Shown piece after piece: positions 17,438 through 25,979 of a DNA stretch of 64,000 nt. The translations under genes and the position numbers were made by a program. Under the pieces are notes generated by a model. That model did not search any database. It saw only the letters and a list, made by a program, of their open reading frames with translations, and was not told the DNA's origin. Each line of letters starts with the position of its first letter. Within the stretch, counting starts at the first letter, position 1. The stretch is from Belnapia rosea (GTDB taxonomy: Bacteria > Pseudomonadota > Alphaproteobacteria > Acetobacterales > Acetobacteraceae), in NCBI RefSeq assembly GCF_900101615.1, contig NZ_FMZX01000004.1:172777-236776 (forward strand), in the 5' to 3' direction.

Positions 17438-18493
17438 ATGTCCATGACCTTCTCAGGACGCCTGAGTGGCGACATGCCGCAGGGACAGGGCGTTTCGGTG
17501 ACCGCCTGCATCTGCACCCACAACCGGACCCACTATCTCAGCCATTGCCTCGAGAGCCTGCGCCACCAGACAGTCGGTCTGGATGCCTTCGAGATCATCG
17601 TGGTGGACAGCAACTCCTCTCCGGCCGCGGCAACGGAGATGCAGCGGCTGGTGGCCGGATTGCCCAATGCACGGCTGCTGCGTGTCGAGGAGATCGGCAT
17701 CAGCCGGGCACGCAACGCCGGCGCGGCTGCCGCCTCGGGCGATTACGTCGCCTATATCGACGATGATGCGCTCGCCGCGCCCGACTGGATTGAGCAGATC
17801 ATGCGGGTCGTGGAGGAGCAGCCGGTCCGGCCGGCCGTGCTCAGCGGCCGTGCGCTGCCGGTCTGGGAAGCGCCTCTGCCCGATTGGTGGCCGGAGAGCC
17901 TGCGCGGCATCCTCACCATCACCGAATGGGTCGGCCGTGGCGAGTACCGCACCTCCGAGGTGCCGGCCGGGCTTGGTCCCTATGGCGCCAACCTGATCGT
18001 GGAGCGCGCGGCGCTTCTTTCCATCTCGGGCTTCGCCGAGGATCTCGGCCGGCGCGGCGGCATGCTGCTGTCGGACGAGGATGTGCATCTCGCCTGGAAG
18101 CTGCAGGACAGCGGCCGCTCGGCCCGGCACGACTCGCGCATCACCGTGCACCACTGCATCCAGGCGCAGCGGCTCTCGCCATCCTGGCTGCTGCAGCGGC
18201 TTTACTGGCAGGGCGCCTCCTCCGTCCTGACACGCCTGATGCTCGGTCATCCAGGCCTTGTCTGGGGTGAGTTTCCGCGGCGCCTCGGTCTCGCCATGCT
18301 GCTGGCGCCGCTGGCGCTGATCCCTGCCTCGAGCACCGCGTTGATCGGCCTGCGCTGGCGCCTGGCCTATGCCCAGGGCTATGTGCGGATGGTGATCGGC
18401 GAATTATTGCCGCGTCCCGAGGCGCCGAGCCTGCCGCGCAAGGCCTGCGGCCTTGCGGAGAATGCGTCGGCAGCGCGGGAGGCGATGGGCTGA
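17438..18493 (+). CDS. Family 2 glycosyltransferase
   Basis: About 351 residues from the ATG at 17438; ATGs at 17444 and 17474 are alternatives since the GT-A domain begins only at VSVTACICTHNR. Features are VVDSNSSPAA, ISRARNAGAAAASGDYVAYIDDDALA with the metal-binding acidic triplet, and LSDEDVHLAWKLQDSG, which supplies the catalytic ED. It adds a sugar from a nucleotide donor to a glycan or lipid acceptor at the cytosolic membrane face. A hydrophobic segment near residues 265-300 could anchor it. It is the + strand border of the glycan locus and faces the operon of the second glycosyltransferase. Confidence 0.85.
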   Translation: MSMTFSGRLSGDMPQGQGVSVTACICTHNRTHYLSHCLESLRHQTVGLDAFEIIVVDSNSSPAAATEMQRLVAGLPNARLLRVEEIGISRARNAGAAAASGDYVAYIDDDALAAPDWIEQIMRVVEEQPVRPAVLSGRALPVWEAPLPDWWPESLRGILTITEWVGRGEYRTSEVPAGLGPYGANLIVERAALLSISGFAEDLGRRGGMLLSDEDVHLAWKLQDSGRSARHDSRITVHHCIQAQRLSPSWLLQRLYWQGASSVLTRLMLGHPGLVWGEFPRRLGLAMLLAPLALIPASSTALIGLRWRLAYAQGYVRMVIGELLPRPEAPSLPRKACGLAENASAAREAMG

Positions 18494-18510
18494 GGCCTTC
18501 GCCTCAGCCC
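18487..18510. terminator. Bidirectional terminator between convergent glycosyltransferases
   Basis: A perfect 10-bp stem (18487-18496 GGGCTGAGGC, 18501-18510) with the stable loop CTTC overlaps the 3' ends of both convergent genes. Its position suits termination in both directions, though no long T-run follows. Confidence 0.6.
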
Positions 18511-19610
18511 GGCTCCACTGCCAGGGCCGGCTCCGTGCCGGCCGTTTCCAGCCTCCGCGCAGCTGCCCAGGCCGGCGTGTCACGCAGGAGGCCGAGCGCC
18601 GCCAGCTGCTCCGGGCCGGCATAGCGCAAGCTGCGCGGGCCGAAGAGCGTGAAATCCGGGTTGCGCTTCAGCGCCGCAAGGTAGCGGCGATACTCGGCGG
18701 AGCCGTTGTAGTGCGCCCCGCGCGCCACCGCATCCAGCACGCGCGCATGGAAATCCTGCAGGAACTTGAAATGCAGCAGGATGCCACTCGGCTGCTCCGC
18801 CGTGAGGGCGAGTGGCGTCAGCGCATGCGCCGAGCGGAACGCCATGCCTTCCCGCCAGCGCACCAGCGGAAGCTTGGTGAGGTTCGGCGAGCGGCGGGGC
18901 GCGAGGCCCGCATACCAGGCCGCCTGCCGCAGGGCCGGCAGCCGCCATCCCGCATTGTAGAGCTTCTGGTGCAGGAAGCGCCCCGGCCGCGTCGGGATGG
19001 TCTCCGGGAAGAACAGCCGTTCGCGGATGCCGCCATAGGTGGCGATATGGGGGAAATCCGGCTCGCGCTCCTGCCGCAGCTGCGGCGGCTCGAACCAGGG
19101 CGCGGCATCGAGCAATTCCTGCCCCGGCGCATAATGGGTCGCATGCAGCGGCTCGCGCGGGAACATGTCGAGCATGAAGGTCAGCAGCCCCTCCGCGCCC
19201 AGCCCGTCGAGATGGGCACAGAGGCGGGGCAGCGCCCCGGGGCTGTCGCTGCCGGGGAAGACCAGCATCTCATCGGCATCGAACATCAGCACCCAATGGC
19301 CGTGGGCAAAGCGATGCAGCAGCGCATTCACCCAGTCGATGCCGAAATTCGAGTCGGCGAAGCTGCCTAGCGCCTCGACCACATGAACCCGCGAATGGGC
19401 GAGCGCGACCTCCCGCGTGGCATCCGTCGAGAGATTGTCGATCAGGATGATGGGGCCGACGCCAAGGCGGCGTGCATGGCGGATGGCCGCGCCGAGCCGC
19501 AGCGCCTCGTTGCGGGCAATGACGATGCCGAAGGCCTCGCCTGGCCGCGGCGCGGGCGGCGGCCCGACGAGCCTCAGGCCGAAGGGTAGCGCTTCCTCAC
19601 GACCGGGCAT
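18504..19610 (-). CDS. Glycosyltransferase family 2-like protein (Glyco_tranf_2_4 type)
   Basis: A 368-residue protein from the ATG at 19610, which overlaps the end of the GNAT gene by 14 bp. It starts its domain with FGIVIARNEALRLGAAIRHARRLGVGPIILIDNLSTDAT, then WVLMFDADEMLVFPG with the DxD metal site, the pattern of the Glyco_tranf_2_4/GT92-like group. Conserved His/Trp-rich parts further on (FLHQKLYNAGWRLPALR, LLHFKFLQDF) fit this group. It is the last gene of the six-gene operon that begins with the carrier protein at 24467, so it probably builds part of the glycan that the acyltransferases decorate. Confidence 0.82.
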   Translation of the reverse strand: MPGREEALPFGLRLVGPPPAPRPGEAFGIVIARNEALRLGAAIRHARRLGVGPIILIDNLSTDATREVALAHSRVHVVEALGSFADSNFGIDWVNALLHRFAHGHWVLMFDADEMLVFPGSDSPGALPRLCAHLDGLGAEGLLTFMLDMFPREPLHATHYAPGQELLDAAPWFEPPQLRQEREPDFPHIATYGGIRERLFFPETIPTRPGRFLHQKLYNAGWRLPALRQAAWYAGLAPRRSPNLTKLPLVRWREGMAFRSAHALTPLALTAEQPSGILLHFKFLQDFHARVLDAVARGAHYNGSAEYRRYLAALKRNPDFTLFGPRSLRYAGPEQLAALGLLRDTPAWAAARRLETAGTEPALAVEPG

Positions 19611-20301
19611 CGCTGTCCTCATGGCGTTGCAGGGACTCGATCGCCCGGCCGTCGGCACCGAAATTGGCATCGCGGAGCCAATGGGCGAGGGCGGCGCGGC
19701 GCTCCGGCCACTCGCTGTCGAGCATGGAGTAGTAGGCCGTGTCACGGCGATGGGCGCGCACCACCATATGGGCGCGCAGCACGCCCTCGAAGCGGAAGCC
19801 GAGCCGTTCGGCGGCGCGGCAGGAGGCCGTGTTCCGCGTGTTGCATTTCCAGGCCATGCGGCGGTAGCCGAGGCGGAAGGCATGGTCGAGCAGCAGGAAC
19901 ATCGCCTCGGTCGACGCGCGGGTACGGGCGAGGCCGGGCGGGAACCAGATATTGCCGAGCTCGATCGCCGCATCCGCGGGGCGGATGTCGAGCAGCGCGA
20001 GCCAGCCGGCAGCAGGACCCGGCTCGCCATCCGGCCCATGCGGACGGACGACCCAGACCAGTTCGGCCTTGCTGACGGCCATGAAGCGGAGATAGCCGGC
20101 GAAGGCTGCACGGTCGGCGAAGGGGCCGAGGGGCAGCCACATCCAGCTGTCCGGGGCGTCGCGCGCGACCTCCCACAGATCATCGGCGTGGCGCGCGGCG
20201 AGCGGCTCCAGCGTCAGGCTGGCGCCGCGGATCACCGCATGCTCCGGCCGCGGCCGGGGAGTGGGATCGACGGGCTCGCCGAGCGCGTGCGTCCCGCTCA
20301 T
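19597..20301 (-). CDS. GNAT-family N-acetyltransferase (RimJ/RimL type)
   Basis: A 234-residue acetyl-CoA-dependent transferase. LTLEPLAARHADDLWEVARD opens the fold, GWLALLDIRPADAAIELGNIWFPPGLARTRASTEAMFLLLDHAF is the acetyl-CoA-binding motif A, and WKCNTRNTASCRAAERLGFRFEGVLRAHMVV is motif B with the typical N-x-x-S-x-x-A-x-x-x-x-G pattern. It acylates an amino group. Its ATG overlaps the stop of the acyltransferase-3 gene, and its end overlaps the glycosyltransferase start, so all three are translationally coupled. An amino sugar or amino acid in the same pathway is a plausible substrate. Confidence 0.85.
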   Translation of the reverse strand: MSGTHALGEPVDPTPRPRPEHAVIRGASLTLEPLAARHADDLWEVARDAPDSWMWLPLGPFADRAAFAGYLRFMAVSKAELVWVVRPHGPDGEPGPAAGWLALLDIRPADAAIELGNIWFPPGLARTRASTEAMFLLLDHAFRLGYRRMAWKCNTRNTASCRAAERLGFRFEGVLRAHMVVRAHRRDTAYYSMLDSEWPERRAALAHWLRDANFGADGRAIESLQRHEDSDARS

Positions 20302-21470
20302 CCGACGAACCTGCGGCCGCCGGCGAGGAAGGCATAGGCATTGGGCGAGATGCGGAAGATCAGCGCGGCGCCGGCCGCGGCGATGGCGATGGTGACCGCG
20401 ACGCTGGCGGCGTAATGCGTGAGCATCCAGGCATCCGTCTCCTCCGGCACCATGCGCCAGAGCGCATACTTGACGAAGATGATGATCGGAAAATGTGCGG
20501 CATGGAGGAAGAAGGCAAAGCCGCCATAGCGCGCGAAGAAGCCGCCGAGCTGCGTCCTCGCCAGCCGCAACGCGAGGCCCCAGCAGGCGATGACCCCAAG
20601 CGGGCGGGCGAGCCGGGTAACCAGATCGAGGAGATCCTCATGCGGCGGTGCGCTCGGGTCGACCACGAGGGGGGCCAGCGCGCGGGCCGCCATCAGCAGC
20701 GCATAGGCCAGCAGAAGCAGCCTGGCGGTGCGCCAGGGGATGTCGAGTGGCGTCTCCCGCACGCGCGCCAGGCCGCCGAGGAAGAAGAAGAACAGCACAT
20801 CGGTGCGGGTGAAGATCCAGAAGTCGAAATCCATCACCCAGGAGGCGCCAAGCACCACGACACCGGCCAGCGGCGCATGGCGCAGCACGAGCCAGAGCAG
20901 CGGGCTCAGCAGCACCGAGAGGAACAGGTCCCGGACGAACCAGAACTGGAAGGCGATCGGCAGGCCCGTGATACCGAAGACGGCGTCGAGCACGCCGAAG
21001 GCGTTGGGCTCGCCAAAGTCGAAGCGGAATTCGCCCAGCAGGCCCGAGGTCGGGGCGATGGCGTAGAGGGCGAAGCCGGCCGCGATCGTGGCAAGGTTCC
21101 AGGTGACGAGCGGCATCAGGAGCGAGCTGAAGCGCCCGCGCATCCGTCGCAGGATCGTCGCCATGGGATGGGCCGCGAGGCCGAAGAACAGCCAGCCTGC
21201 GATGGTGCTCAACAGCGGCACAGCGCTGAAGAAGAACAGCAGCACGAAGCTGTTGATGAAGGTGGCGAAGGGATGGTGGTCGGGATCGAAGCCGGTGAAG
21301 GGCGAGGTCCGGCTGTTCGGGAAGGAGAAATAGTGCAGGAAGACGAGCCCGATGACCAGCATCACCCGCGCCACCTCGATGGTGGTCGGAAGGCTGGCCG
21401 GGAGGCTTCGCGCCCGACTGGTGGCGGCGACGTGGTCAGCTCGGAGAAGCGTGGGCTGGAGAATGGCCAT
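20298..21470 (-). CDS. Acyltransferase-3 family membrane O-acyltransferase
   Basis: A 390-residue integral membrane protein with about ten helices. The family entry motif is present: an Arg in IEVARVMLVIGLVFLHYF (the His of LHY is the conserved catalytic-type residue), then WFVRDLFLSVLLSPL and a C-terminal FFARYGGFAFFLHAAHFPII block. Relatives (OafA, NodX, ExoZ type) move acyl groups across the membrane onto sugars of lipopolysaccharide or exopolysaccharide. In this operon it is the obvious candidate to take the group loaded on the carrier protein and put it on a glycan. The hydrolase gene lies 24 bp upstream; the GNAT start overlaps its stop. Confidence 0.87.
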   Translation of the reverse strand: MAILQPTLLRADHVAATSRARSLPASLPTTIEVARVMLVIGLVFLHYFSFPNSRTSPFTGFDPDHHPFATFINSFVLLFFFSAVPLLSTIAGWLFFGLAAHPMATILRRMRGRFSSLLMPLVTWNLATIAAGFALYAIAPTSGLLGEFRFDFGEPNAFGVLDAVFGITGLPIAFQFWFVRDLFLSVLLSPLLWLVLRHAPLAGVVVLGASWVMDFDFWIFTRTDVLFFFFLGGLARVRETPLDIPWRTARLLLLAYALLMAARALAPLVVDPSAPPHEDLLDLVTRLARPLGVIACWGLALRLARTQLGGFFARYGGFAFFLHAAHFPIIIFVKYALWRMVPEETDAWMLTHYAASVAVTIAIAAAGAALIFRISPNAYAFLAGGRRFVG

Positions 21471-21494
21471 TTTCGGTGTCCCGGCTTTGTTTTG

Positions 21495-23198
21495 TTAGGC
21501 CATGGTTGCGGAGATGGTGACGGCTGGGGGCGCCCGGCTGGCGAGGCCGAGGGCCGGCAGGGGCAGGCAGGGCGTGGCGGGGCCTTGCGCGTGGTGGCGG
21601 CGCAGCTCCTCCTCGATCTCGGCGATGAATTCCCGCTGCATGGACTGCGGGTTGATGGCGTGGTCGGTACCGCCGAGCACGACGGTGCGGACGGGCGCGC
21701 GCTGCGGCAGATGCCGCCCGCCCCGGCCGAAATGGGCCCTCAATTCACGCAATGCGCGGTCGCGGCTGCTATAGGCGAGGAGGGTGGTGGTGCCGCGCGA
21801 CTGGAGGCGGCGCAGCCAGCCGCCGGCGCGATCGAGGCCTGGCTCGATTCCAAGCCTTTCCGCCACGATGCGGTCGATCTCCGCCAGTGCGCGGCGCATG
21901 GCCATGCGTGGCTTGCGCAGGGCGGCGATCTCGCCTGGAGGCGGCCCGCCATCGAGGTCGGGCGCGCCACCCGCCGCGCGGTCGAAGGCGGGCAGGTTGG
22001 CGAGGGCGAGGCCGACGATGCGCGGGTCCCGCAAGGCGGCCTGGAAGGCGTGATGGGCGCCGGAGCAGACGCCGACCGCGACGCAGCGGCGGAAGCCTTG
22101 CTGCTCCAGCGCATCGAGGCCGGCCAGCGCATCCTCGGTCGGACCTTCGCTGAACAGGGCCGCTACGCGTTCATCGGCCATGCCGCCAGCGCTTTCGCCG
22201 ACGCCCGCCGCATCCATGCGCAGAGAGGCGAAGCCGAGTGCGGCCAGGCGGCGAGCGAGGCGAACGGCGATGCGGCCATTGCCGATATGGTGGTTGGCGC
22301 CGGTGTTGAGGATCAGTACCGCCGTGGGCAGCGCCTCGGCCGGGCGGCAGAGGATGCCTGCAAGGTTGCGTGCGGGGCCGAAGCGCAGCGTCTGCTCCTC
22401 GGTTCCCGGCCCGACGGGGAGGCGGTCGTTCAGCAGGCCAGGGGCAACAGCGCGGCGCGGCGCGATGCCCTCCGCCATCCATCGCGCCACCGACTCGAAC
22501 AGGGGTGCGGGCGGGATGCTGAGATGGGCATGGCGCAGGAATGCGGCGTAACCATCGAAGGGCAGGGCCGTCACGGGCGCGTTGGCACTGGGCTGGACCC
22601 CGGCGCCCGGGCGTGGTGGCTCGGCCAGCAGTATGCGCTGCGGGCGTGCGGCTTTCAGCAGGGTGGCAAGGTCGAGGCCGCGCAGCGCCGCGATATCGCT
22701 GTCATGCAGCCGGAAGCCGGCGGCTTCCAGCCAACCCGGCTCGGCGGAGTTCTCGCCGGCGGCACGGGCGCCGAGCAGCAATTCCCGTCCATAGGTACGG
22801 CCCGACCAGACCGGCGCCAGCAGGACGAGGTCGGCGATGCGGCCCGGGGACCGGACCGCGCTGGCGGCAGCGAGCAAACCGCCCAGGCGCAGCCCGCCAA
22901 GGCTGATGGCCTCCAGGCCGAGCGTGCCGCGCAGCCAGTCCGCGGCCGCCGCGATGCTGGCGAGCCAGTCCTCGAGTCGACCCGGAGCCTCCTCGCCGGC
23001 GGAATCACCCGTGCCCGGATAGTCGATGCGGAGAACGGTTGTGCCTGCCGCCGCGAGGCCTTCGGCGAGGCTGCGCAGCCCGAGCTGGGTGCAGATCAGC
23101 TCGTAGCCGAAGGGCGGGCAGAGGACCATGGCCCGCCCCGTCGGCCCGGCCGCCAGGTGCAGCCAGCTACGGCACCCATGGATGGCGACCGGGATCAT
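21495..23198 (-). CDS. Tandem alpha/beta-hydrolase fold protein
   Basis: A 567-residue protein from the ATG at 23198. It contains two alpha/beta-hydrolase domains in a row (about 1-270 and 285-540), like the pair of exosortase-associated hydrolases fused into one chain. Domain 1 has RIDYPGTGDSAGE but its nucleophile elbow reads GGLRLGG, with no Ser. Domain 2 has RMDAAGVGESAGG and the elbow GVCSGAHHAF, where Cys or the next Ser might be the nucleophile, and ends in GGTDHAINP with a His. It may hydrolyse a thioester on the carrier protein or act as an acyl shuttle. It follows the ligase gene by 19 bp. Confidence 0.75.
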   Translation of the reverse strand: MIPVAIHGCRSWLHLAAGPTGRAMVLCPPFGYELICTQLGLRSLAEGLAAAGTTVLRIDYPGTGDSAGEEAPGRLEDWLASIAAAADWLRGTLGLEAISLGGLRLGGLLAAASAVRSPGRIADLVLLAPVWSGRTYGRELLLGARAAGENSAEPGWLEAAGFRLHDSDIAALRGLDLATLLKAARPQRILLAEPPRPGAGVQPSANAPVTALPFDGYAAFLRHAHLSIPPAPLFESVARWMAEGIAPRRAVAPGLLNDRLPVGPGTEEQTLRFGPARNLAGILCRPAEALPTAVLILNTGANHHIGNGRIAVRLARRLAALGFASLRMDAAGVGESAGGMADERVAALFSEGPTEDALAGLDALEQQGFRRCVAVGVCSGAHHAFQAALRDPRIVGLALANLPAFDRAAGGAPDLDGGPPPGEIAALRKPRMAMRRALAEIDRIVAERLGIEPGLDRAGGWLRRLQSRGTTTLLAYSSRDRALRELRAHFGRGGRHLPQRAPVRTVVLGGTDHAINPQSMQREFIAEIEEELRRHHAQGPATPCLPLPALGLASRAPPAVTISATMA

Positions 23199-23217
23199 GT
23201 GCGGCTCGGCCTTCTCT

Positions 23218-24156
23218 TCAGGACTGGGGCCAGAGGGTCGCGCGCACCGTCTCCGGCCAGGCTTCCGGCGAGAAGCCGTGCTGGCGCAGCAGGGCGAGCG
23301 CGACGCGCTCCAGGCCAAAGCCGGCGCAGCCGGTATGCGCAGCCTCACCATCCGCTCCGATGATGCCATAGGCATCGGCGAAGTGATGGACATGGTAGTT
23401 GAAGCTGCCGCAGGCGCTGAGCCGGTCCGGATCCGAGATCGGGACCAGGATCTCGAACTTCAGCCGCTGGCTGCGCTGGCCATTCGCCATGAGCTGGCCG
23501 GGCCGGCCGAAGAAGGGGTCATTCGCCAGATCCGTCGTCGCCGGCAGGCCCATCTGCCGGAACATCTCGAGCGCGCGGGTCATCCAGTGCGACTGGAAGG
23601 CGCGGATGCGCTCCGGCGTGCCGAAGCAGACCTGCTCGCGCTGGCGGAACATCTGCATGCGCGCGGGGTCGACCGAGGGCTCGTGCCGGAAGCAATAGGA
23701 GGAGGAGTCGACAAGCCAGCCCTCGGCCGGCAGCCGACCGCGCCCGGCGATGATCGGATAGACCGGATAGCAGGAGGCCGGGGTGAGCACGACATCCGAG
23801 GGCTGCTGCGCGGCGAGCCAGCCACCTTCGGCCGGCGAGCAGGACAGCACCCGCTTGTGCTCGCGGTCGTCGCCGCAGAAGCAATGCACCGTGCCGACGA
23901 GCTGCGGCATGTTCTTGAAGTAGCCGCTCGCCTCGAAGCCCGTGCGGGTCATGATCGGCGGGAAGCGCATGATCTCGGCGCCATCGCCAACGGAGAGGCG
24001 GCCGATGAGCCGGTCGACGGCATCGACGAGGCCTTCGAAGACCGCGCTGCGGCCATAGAGCCCATCGACGCCGGTGGGAAGGAGGAGGCCGCGCTCGAAG
24101 AGCTCCTGCCGGAAGGCATCGGCGCTGAGGCGGGGCGCGAGTTCAAGGGTGCTCAT
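23218..24156 (-). CDS. Amino acid:[carrier protein] ligase, truncated SerRS-like
   Basis: A 312-residue class II aminoacyl-tRNA-synthetase-like enzyme without the tRNA-binding arm. It resembles Bradyrhizobium Bll0957, which activates glycine or alanine with ATP and loads it on the phosphopantetheine of a carrier protein instead of on tRNA. The expected zinc ligands are present as Cys129 (PASCYPVYP), Glu174 (RQREQV) and Cys277 (HTGCAGFG), each two residues before the Bll0957 positions as I recall them. Motif 2-like SSSYCFRHEPS and motif 3-like GCAGFGLERVALAL bind ATP. Its ATG overlaps the carrier-protein stop (ATGA), fixing the partnership. Confidence 0.85.
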   Translation of the reverse strand: MSTLELAPRLSADAFRQELFERGLLLPTGVDGLYGRSAVFEGLVDAVDRLIGRLSVGDGAEIMRFPPIMTRTGFEASGYFKNMPQLVGTVHCFCGDDREHKRVLSCSPAEGGWLAAQQPSDVVLTPASCYPVYPIIAGRGRLPAEGWLVDSSSYCFRHEPSVDPARMQMFRQREQVCFGTPERIRAFQSHWMTRALEMFRQMGLPATTDLANDPFFGRPGQLMANGQRSQRLKFEILVPISDPDRLSACGSFNYHVHHFADAYGIIGADGEAAHTGCAGFGLERVALALLRQHGFSPEAWPETVRATLWPQS

Positions 24157-24467
24157 CGTGCGGTCTCCGTGGCCACGGGCCAGCCATTGGCATCGACGGC
24201 GTCGCTGCCGGCAGCCGGCATGGCAGTGGCCGGACGCAGCGTCTGCAGCACGCGCACGAGGGCGTTGATGGAGGAGAAGGTGTCGCGCGTCAGCATCTGC
24301 TCGGGGAATTCGATGCCGAGCGCGCTCTCGAGGCCGACCATCACCTCGACCGTGCCGTAGGAGGAGAGGCCCGCCTCGAACAGGTCGGCATCGTTGCCGA
24401 GCGTATCGACGGACGACGCGACATCGTCGATGCGTCGCAGGACGTTTCGAACGGTTTCATGCAGCAC
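24153..24467 (-). CDS. Carrier protein for the amino acid ligase
   Basis: A 104-residue acyl-carrier-like protein. The start is a GTG at 24467, preceded by TGGAGG at the right distance; the upstream in-frame codons look non-coding. The four-helix carrier domain fills residues 1-85, with Ser36 in DLFEAGLSSYGTVEVMVGLE as the probable phosphopantetheine site (the usual DSL is replaced by SSY). The last 20 residues are a loose tail. Its stop overlaps the ligase ATG, so the ligase almost certainly charges this protein. It is the first gene of the operon that runs down to the glycosyltransferase at 18504. Confidence 0.83.
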   Translation of the reverse strand: MLHETVRNVLRRIDDVASSVDTLGNDADLFEAGLSSYGTVEVMVGLESALGIEFPEQMLTRDTFSSINALVRVLQTLRPATAMPAAGSDAVDANGWPVATETAR

Positions 24468-24571
24468 GGTGCAGCCTCCAGGGAACTGCAATCGTTATTT
24501 GTGAGAACAGGCCACCTGGGCAACTCAAGATGGCTTTATCTGGCGGGGGGGATTATCAACCGTAGCGGCGC

Positions 24572-24638
24572 GAAGCCCGGCGGGATGCGGTGGACCCGCC
24601 GGGCTTCTTCACGGCCCATACCGAGATGGGCCGTGAAG
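24572..24638. terminator. Two tandem perfect hairpins
   Basis: Two 13-bp perfect stems share one base: 24572-24584 with 24595-24607 (loop 10 nt), and 24607-24619 with 24626-24638 (loop ACCGAG). They lie between the end of the SGNH gene and the start of the carrier-protein operon, so they most likely end the upstream four-gene operon. No T-run follows either. Confidence 0.65.
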
Positions 24639-24658
24639 CACCTCCTGGCGCTGCCCCT

Positions 24659-25726
24659 TCAGTCCGTGACGAGGCGATCCGATGCCTGCAGCGGCAGTTC
24701 AGTGTTGAGCACGAGGCTCGACTGCACCCCAGGCGTCGCCTGGGCCGCCGTCATGTCGAAAGCGCGCACCAGCGCCTCGGTGAAGCGCGGCACGCCGATC
24801 CAGCGCAGATGGATGGCGTCGAAGAATTCCCAGTCGTTCAGGGCAAGGGACTGGTTGCTGTCCCAGACCTGGGCACCGTGGCCATTGAGGGCCGTGCGGA
24901 TGCTGCCGGCGAAGCGGCGGAGCAGCCTGCCGTCCGGATCATGCCGCTGCCTCCACTGCGGATGCATCGGCGTGACGGCCACGAACAGCCGCCGCCCCTC
25001 CTCGTGCAGCCGTGCCGCCAGCTGCGACAATGCCGTGAGGCAGGCGGGGTCCGGCTGTTTCATCTCGCCGTAGAGCAACTCGCCCCGGCCCCCGTCGGTC
25101 CCGAGCGGCCCGCTGCCGAACTGGTCGAAGACCAGCGGGTCCACCTTGTCGGCGCCGGACCGCCTGCCGGCGATCTGGGAGGCATTTCGCGTCAGAGAAA
25201 CAAGCGAGAAATATCGCGTGTAGTAGAACCAGGGGGAGGCATCACCAAAGACATAGTCGTCCACATCGGCGCGGTCGAAGAAGGCGGTGGGCTTGCCGGT
25301 GCACCCATCGAAGTCCTGCGGCGCCGTGATCATGACCACGTCTTGGACGTTCTTGTAGTGATCGAGCAGCCAGGCTGTCGCATAGGCGGTCTGGTTGACG
25401 CTGAGGCCGCAGAGCCCGCCATTGAGCGGGACGAGGCCGGGCGCGTCCCGCACCAGGGTGCGGCCGTCGAAATGCCGCCATGCGACCGAGGAGCCGACCA
25501 CGAGGAGGTTCGGCTCGGCCAGCCGTTCCCGGCGGAGAAAGTCGAACTTCTCATCGATGCAGAGCGAGTTGGTGAAGGCCGGCGGCGGCAGGTTGCCCGT
25601 GGCCGACAGCGTCAGCAGCACCCCGTAATAGAGCGCGAACATCCCAACCAGCGAGCCGAGGAAGGCCAGCAGGTAACCAGGCCGCACCGATCTCGGTGAG
25701 GCCTCAGCATTCGGCGTACCGGACAT
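24659..25726 (-). CDS. SGNH-like membrane-anchored protein (DltD/AlgX-like role)
   Basis: A 355-residue protein with one N-terminal membrane helix (about residues 18-42) and a periplasmic SGNH-type domain. VVGSSVAWRHFDG carries the nucleophile-like Ser, GLCGLSVNQTAY resembles block II with Gly/Asn, and DAIHLRWIGVPRFTEAL carries the Asp-x-x-His pair at the end. In alginate and teichoic acid systems such proteins work with MBOAT enzymes in acyl transfer on the outer side. It is the last gene of the MBOAT-FkbH-carrier operon, 4 bp behind the carrier gene, so it likely completes that transfer. Confidence 0.78.
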   Translation of the reverse strand: MSGTPNAEASPRSVRPGYLLAFLGSLVGMFALYYGVLLTLSATGNLPPPAFTNSLCIDEKFDFLRRERLAEPNLLVVGSSVAWRHFDGRTLVRDAPGLVPLNGGLCGLSVNQTAYATAWLLDHYKNVQDVVMITAPQDFDGCTGKPTAFFDRADVDDYVFGDASPWFYYTRYFSLVSLTRNASQIAGRRSGADKVDPLVFDQFGSGPLGTDGGRGELLYGEMKQPDPACLTALSQLAARLHEEGRRLFVAVTPMHPQWRQRHDPDGRLLRRFAGSIRTALNGHGAQVWDSNQSLALNDWEFFDAIHLRWIGVPRFTEALVRAFDMTAAQATPGVQSSLVLNTELPLQASDRLVTD

Positions 25727-25730
25727 GGCC

Positions 25731-25979
25731 TCATGCGCCTTTCCGCTTGGTGGCGATCAGCTGGACGAAGTCGCCTACGTTATGCAGCGACTCCAGCTCG
25801 GCCGTGCGGAAGCGGATGCCGAAGCGCGTCTCGGCCGCAACCACGAGATTGACATGCGCCTGGCTGTCCCAGCCTGCGATGTCATCCGCAGTGGTCGCGG
25901 GTGAAAGCGTGATGTCGTCATCGTCGAAGACGTCGCGGAAGACCTGTGTCAGCGCCGCGTAAATCTCATCCTCTGTCAT
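25731..25979 (-). CDS. Acyl carrier protein of the FkbH/MBOAT operon
   Basis: An 82-residue acyl carrier protein. The phosphopantetheine serine is Ser39 in IAGWDSQAHVNLVVAAE, the version typical of carriers that partner FkbH-like proteins. It carries a thioester intermediate in the cytosol. Its ATG overlaps the FkbH stop (ATGA), and the SGNH gene follows after 4 bp. It is distinct from the carrier protein at 24153-24467 in length and in its serine motif, so the locus has two separate carrier lines. Confidence 0.9.
   Translation of the reverse strand: MTEDEIYAALTQVFRDVFDDDDITLSPATTADDIAGWDSQAHVNLVVAAETRFGIRFRTAELESLHNVGDFVQLIATKRKGA

Noticed and set aside
20415-23363. A + strand open frame of 982 codons
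   Set aside because: Antisense to the acyltransferase-3 and tandem hydrolase genes; composition is that of a shadow frame, with no recognisable domain.
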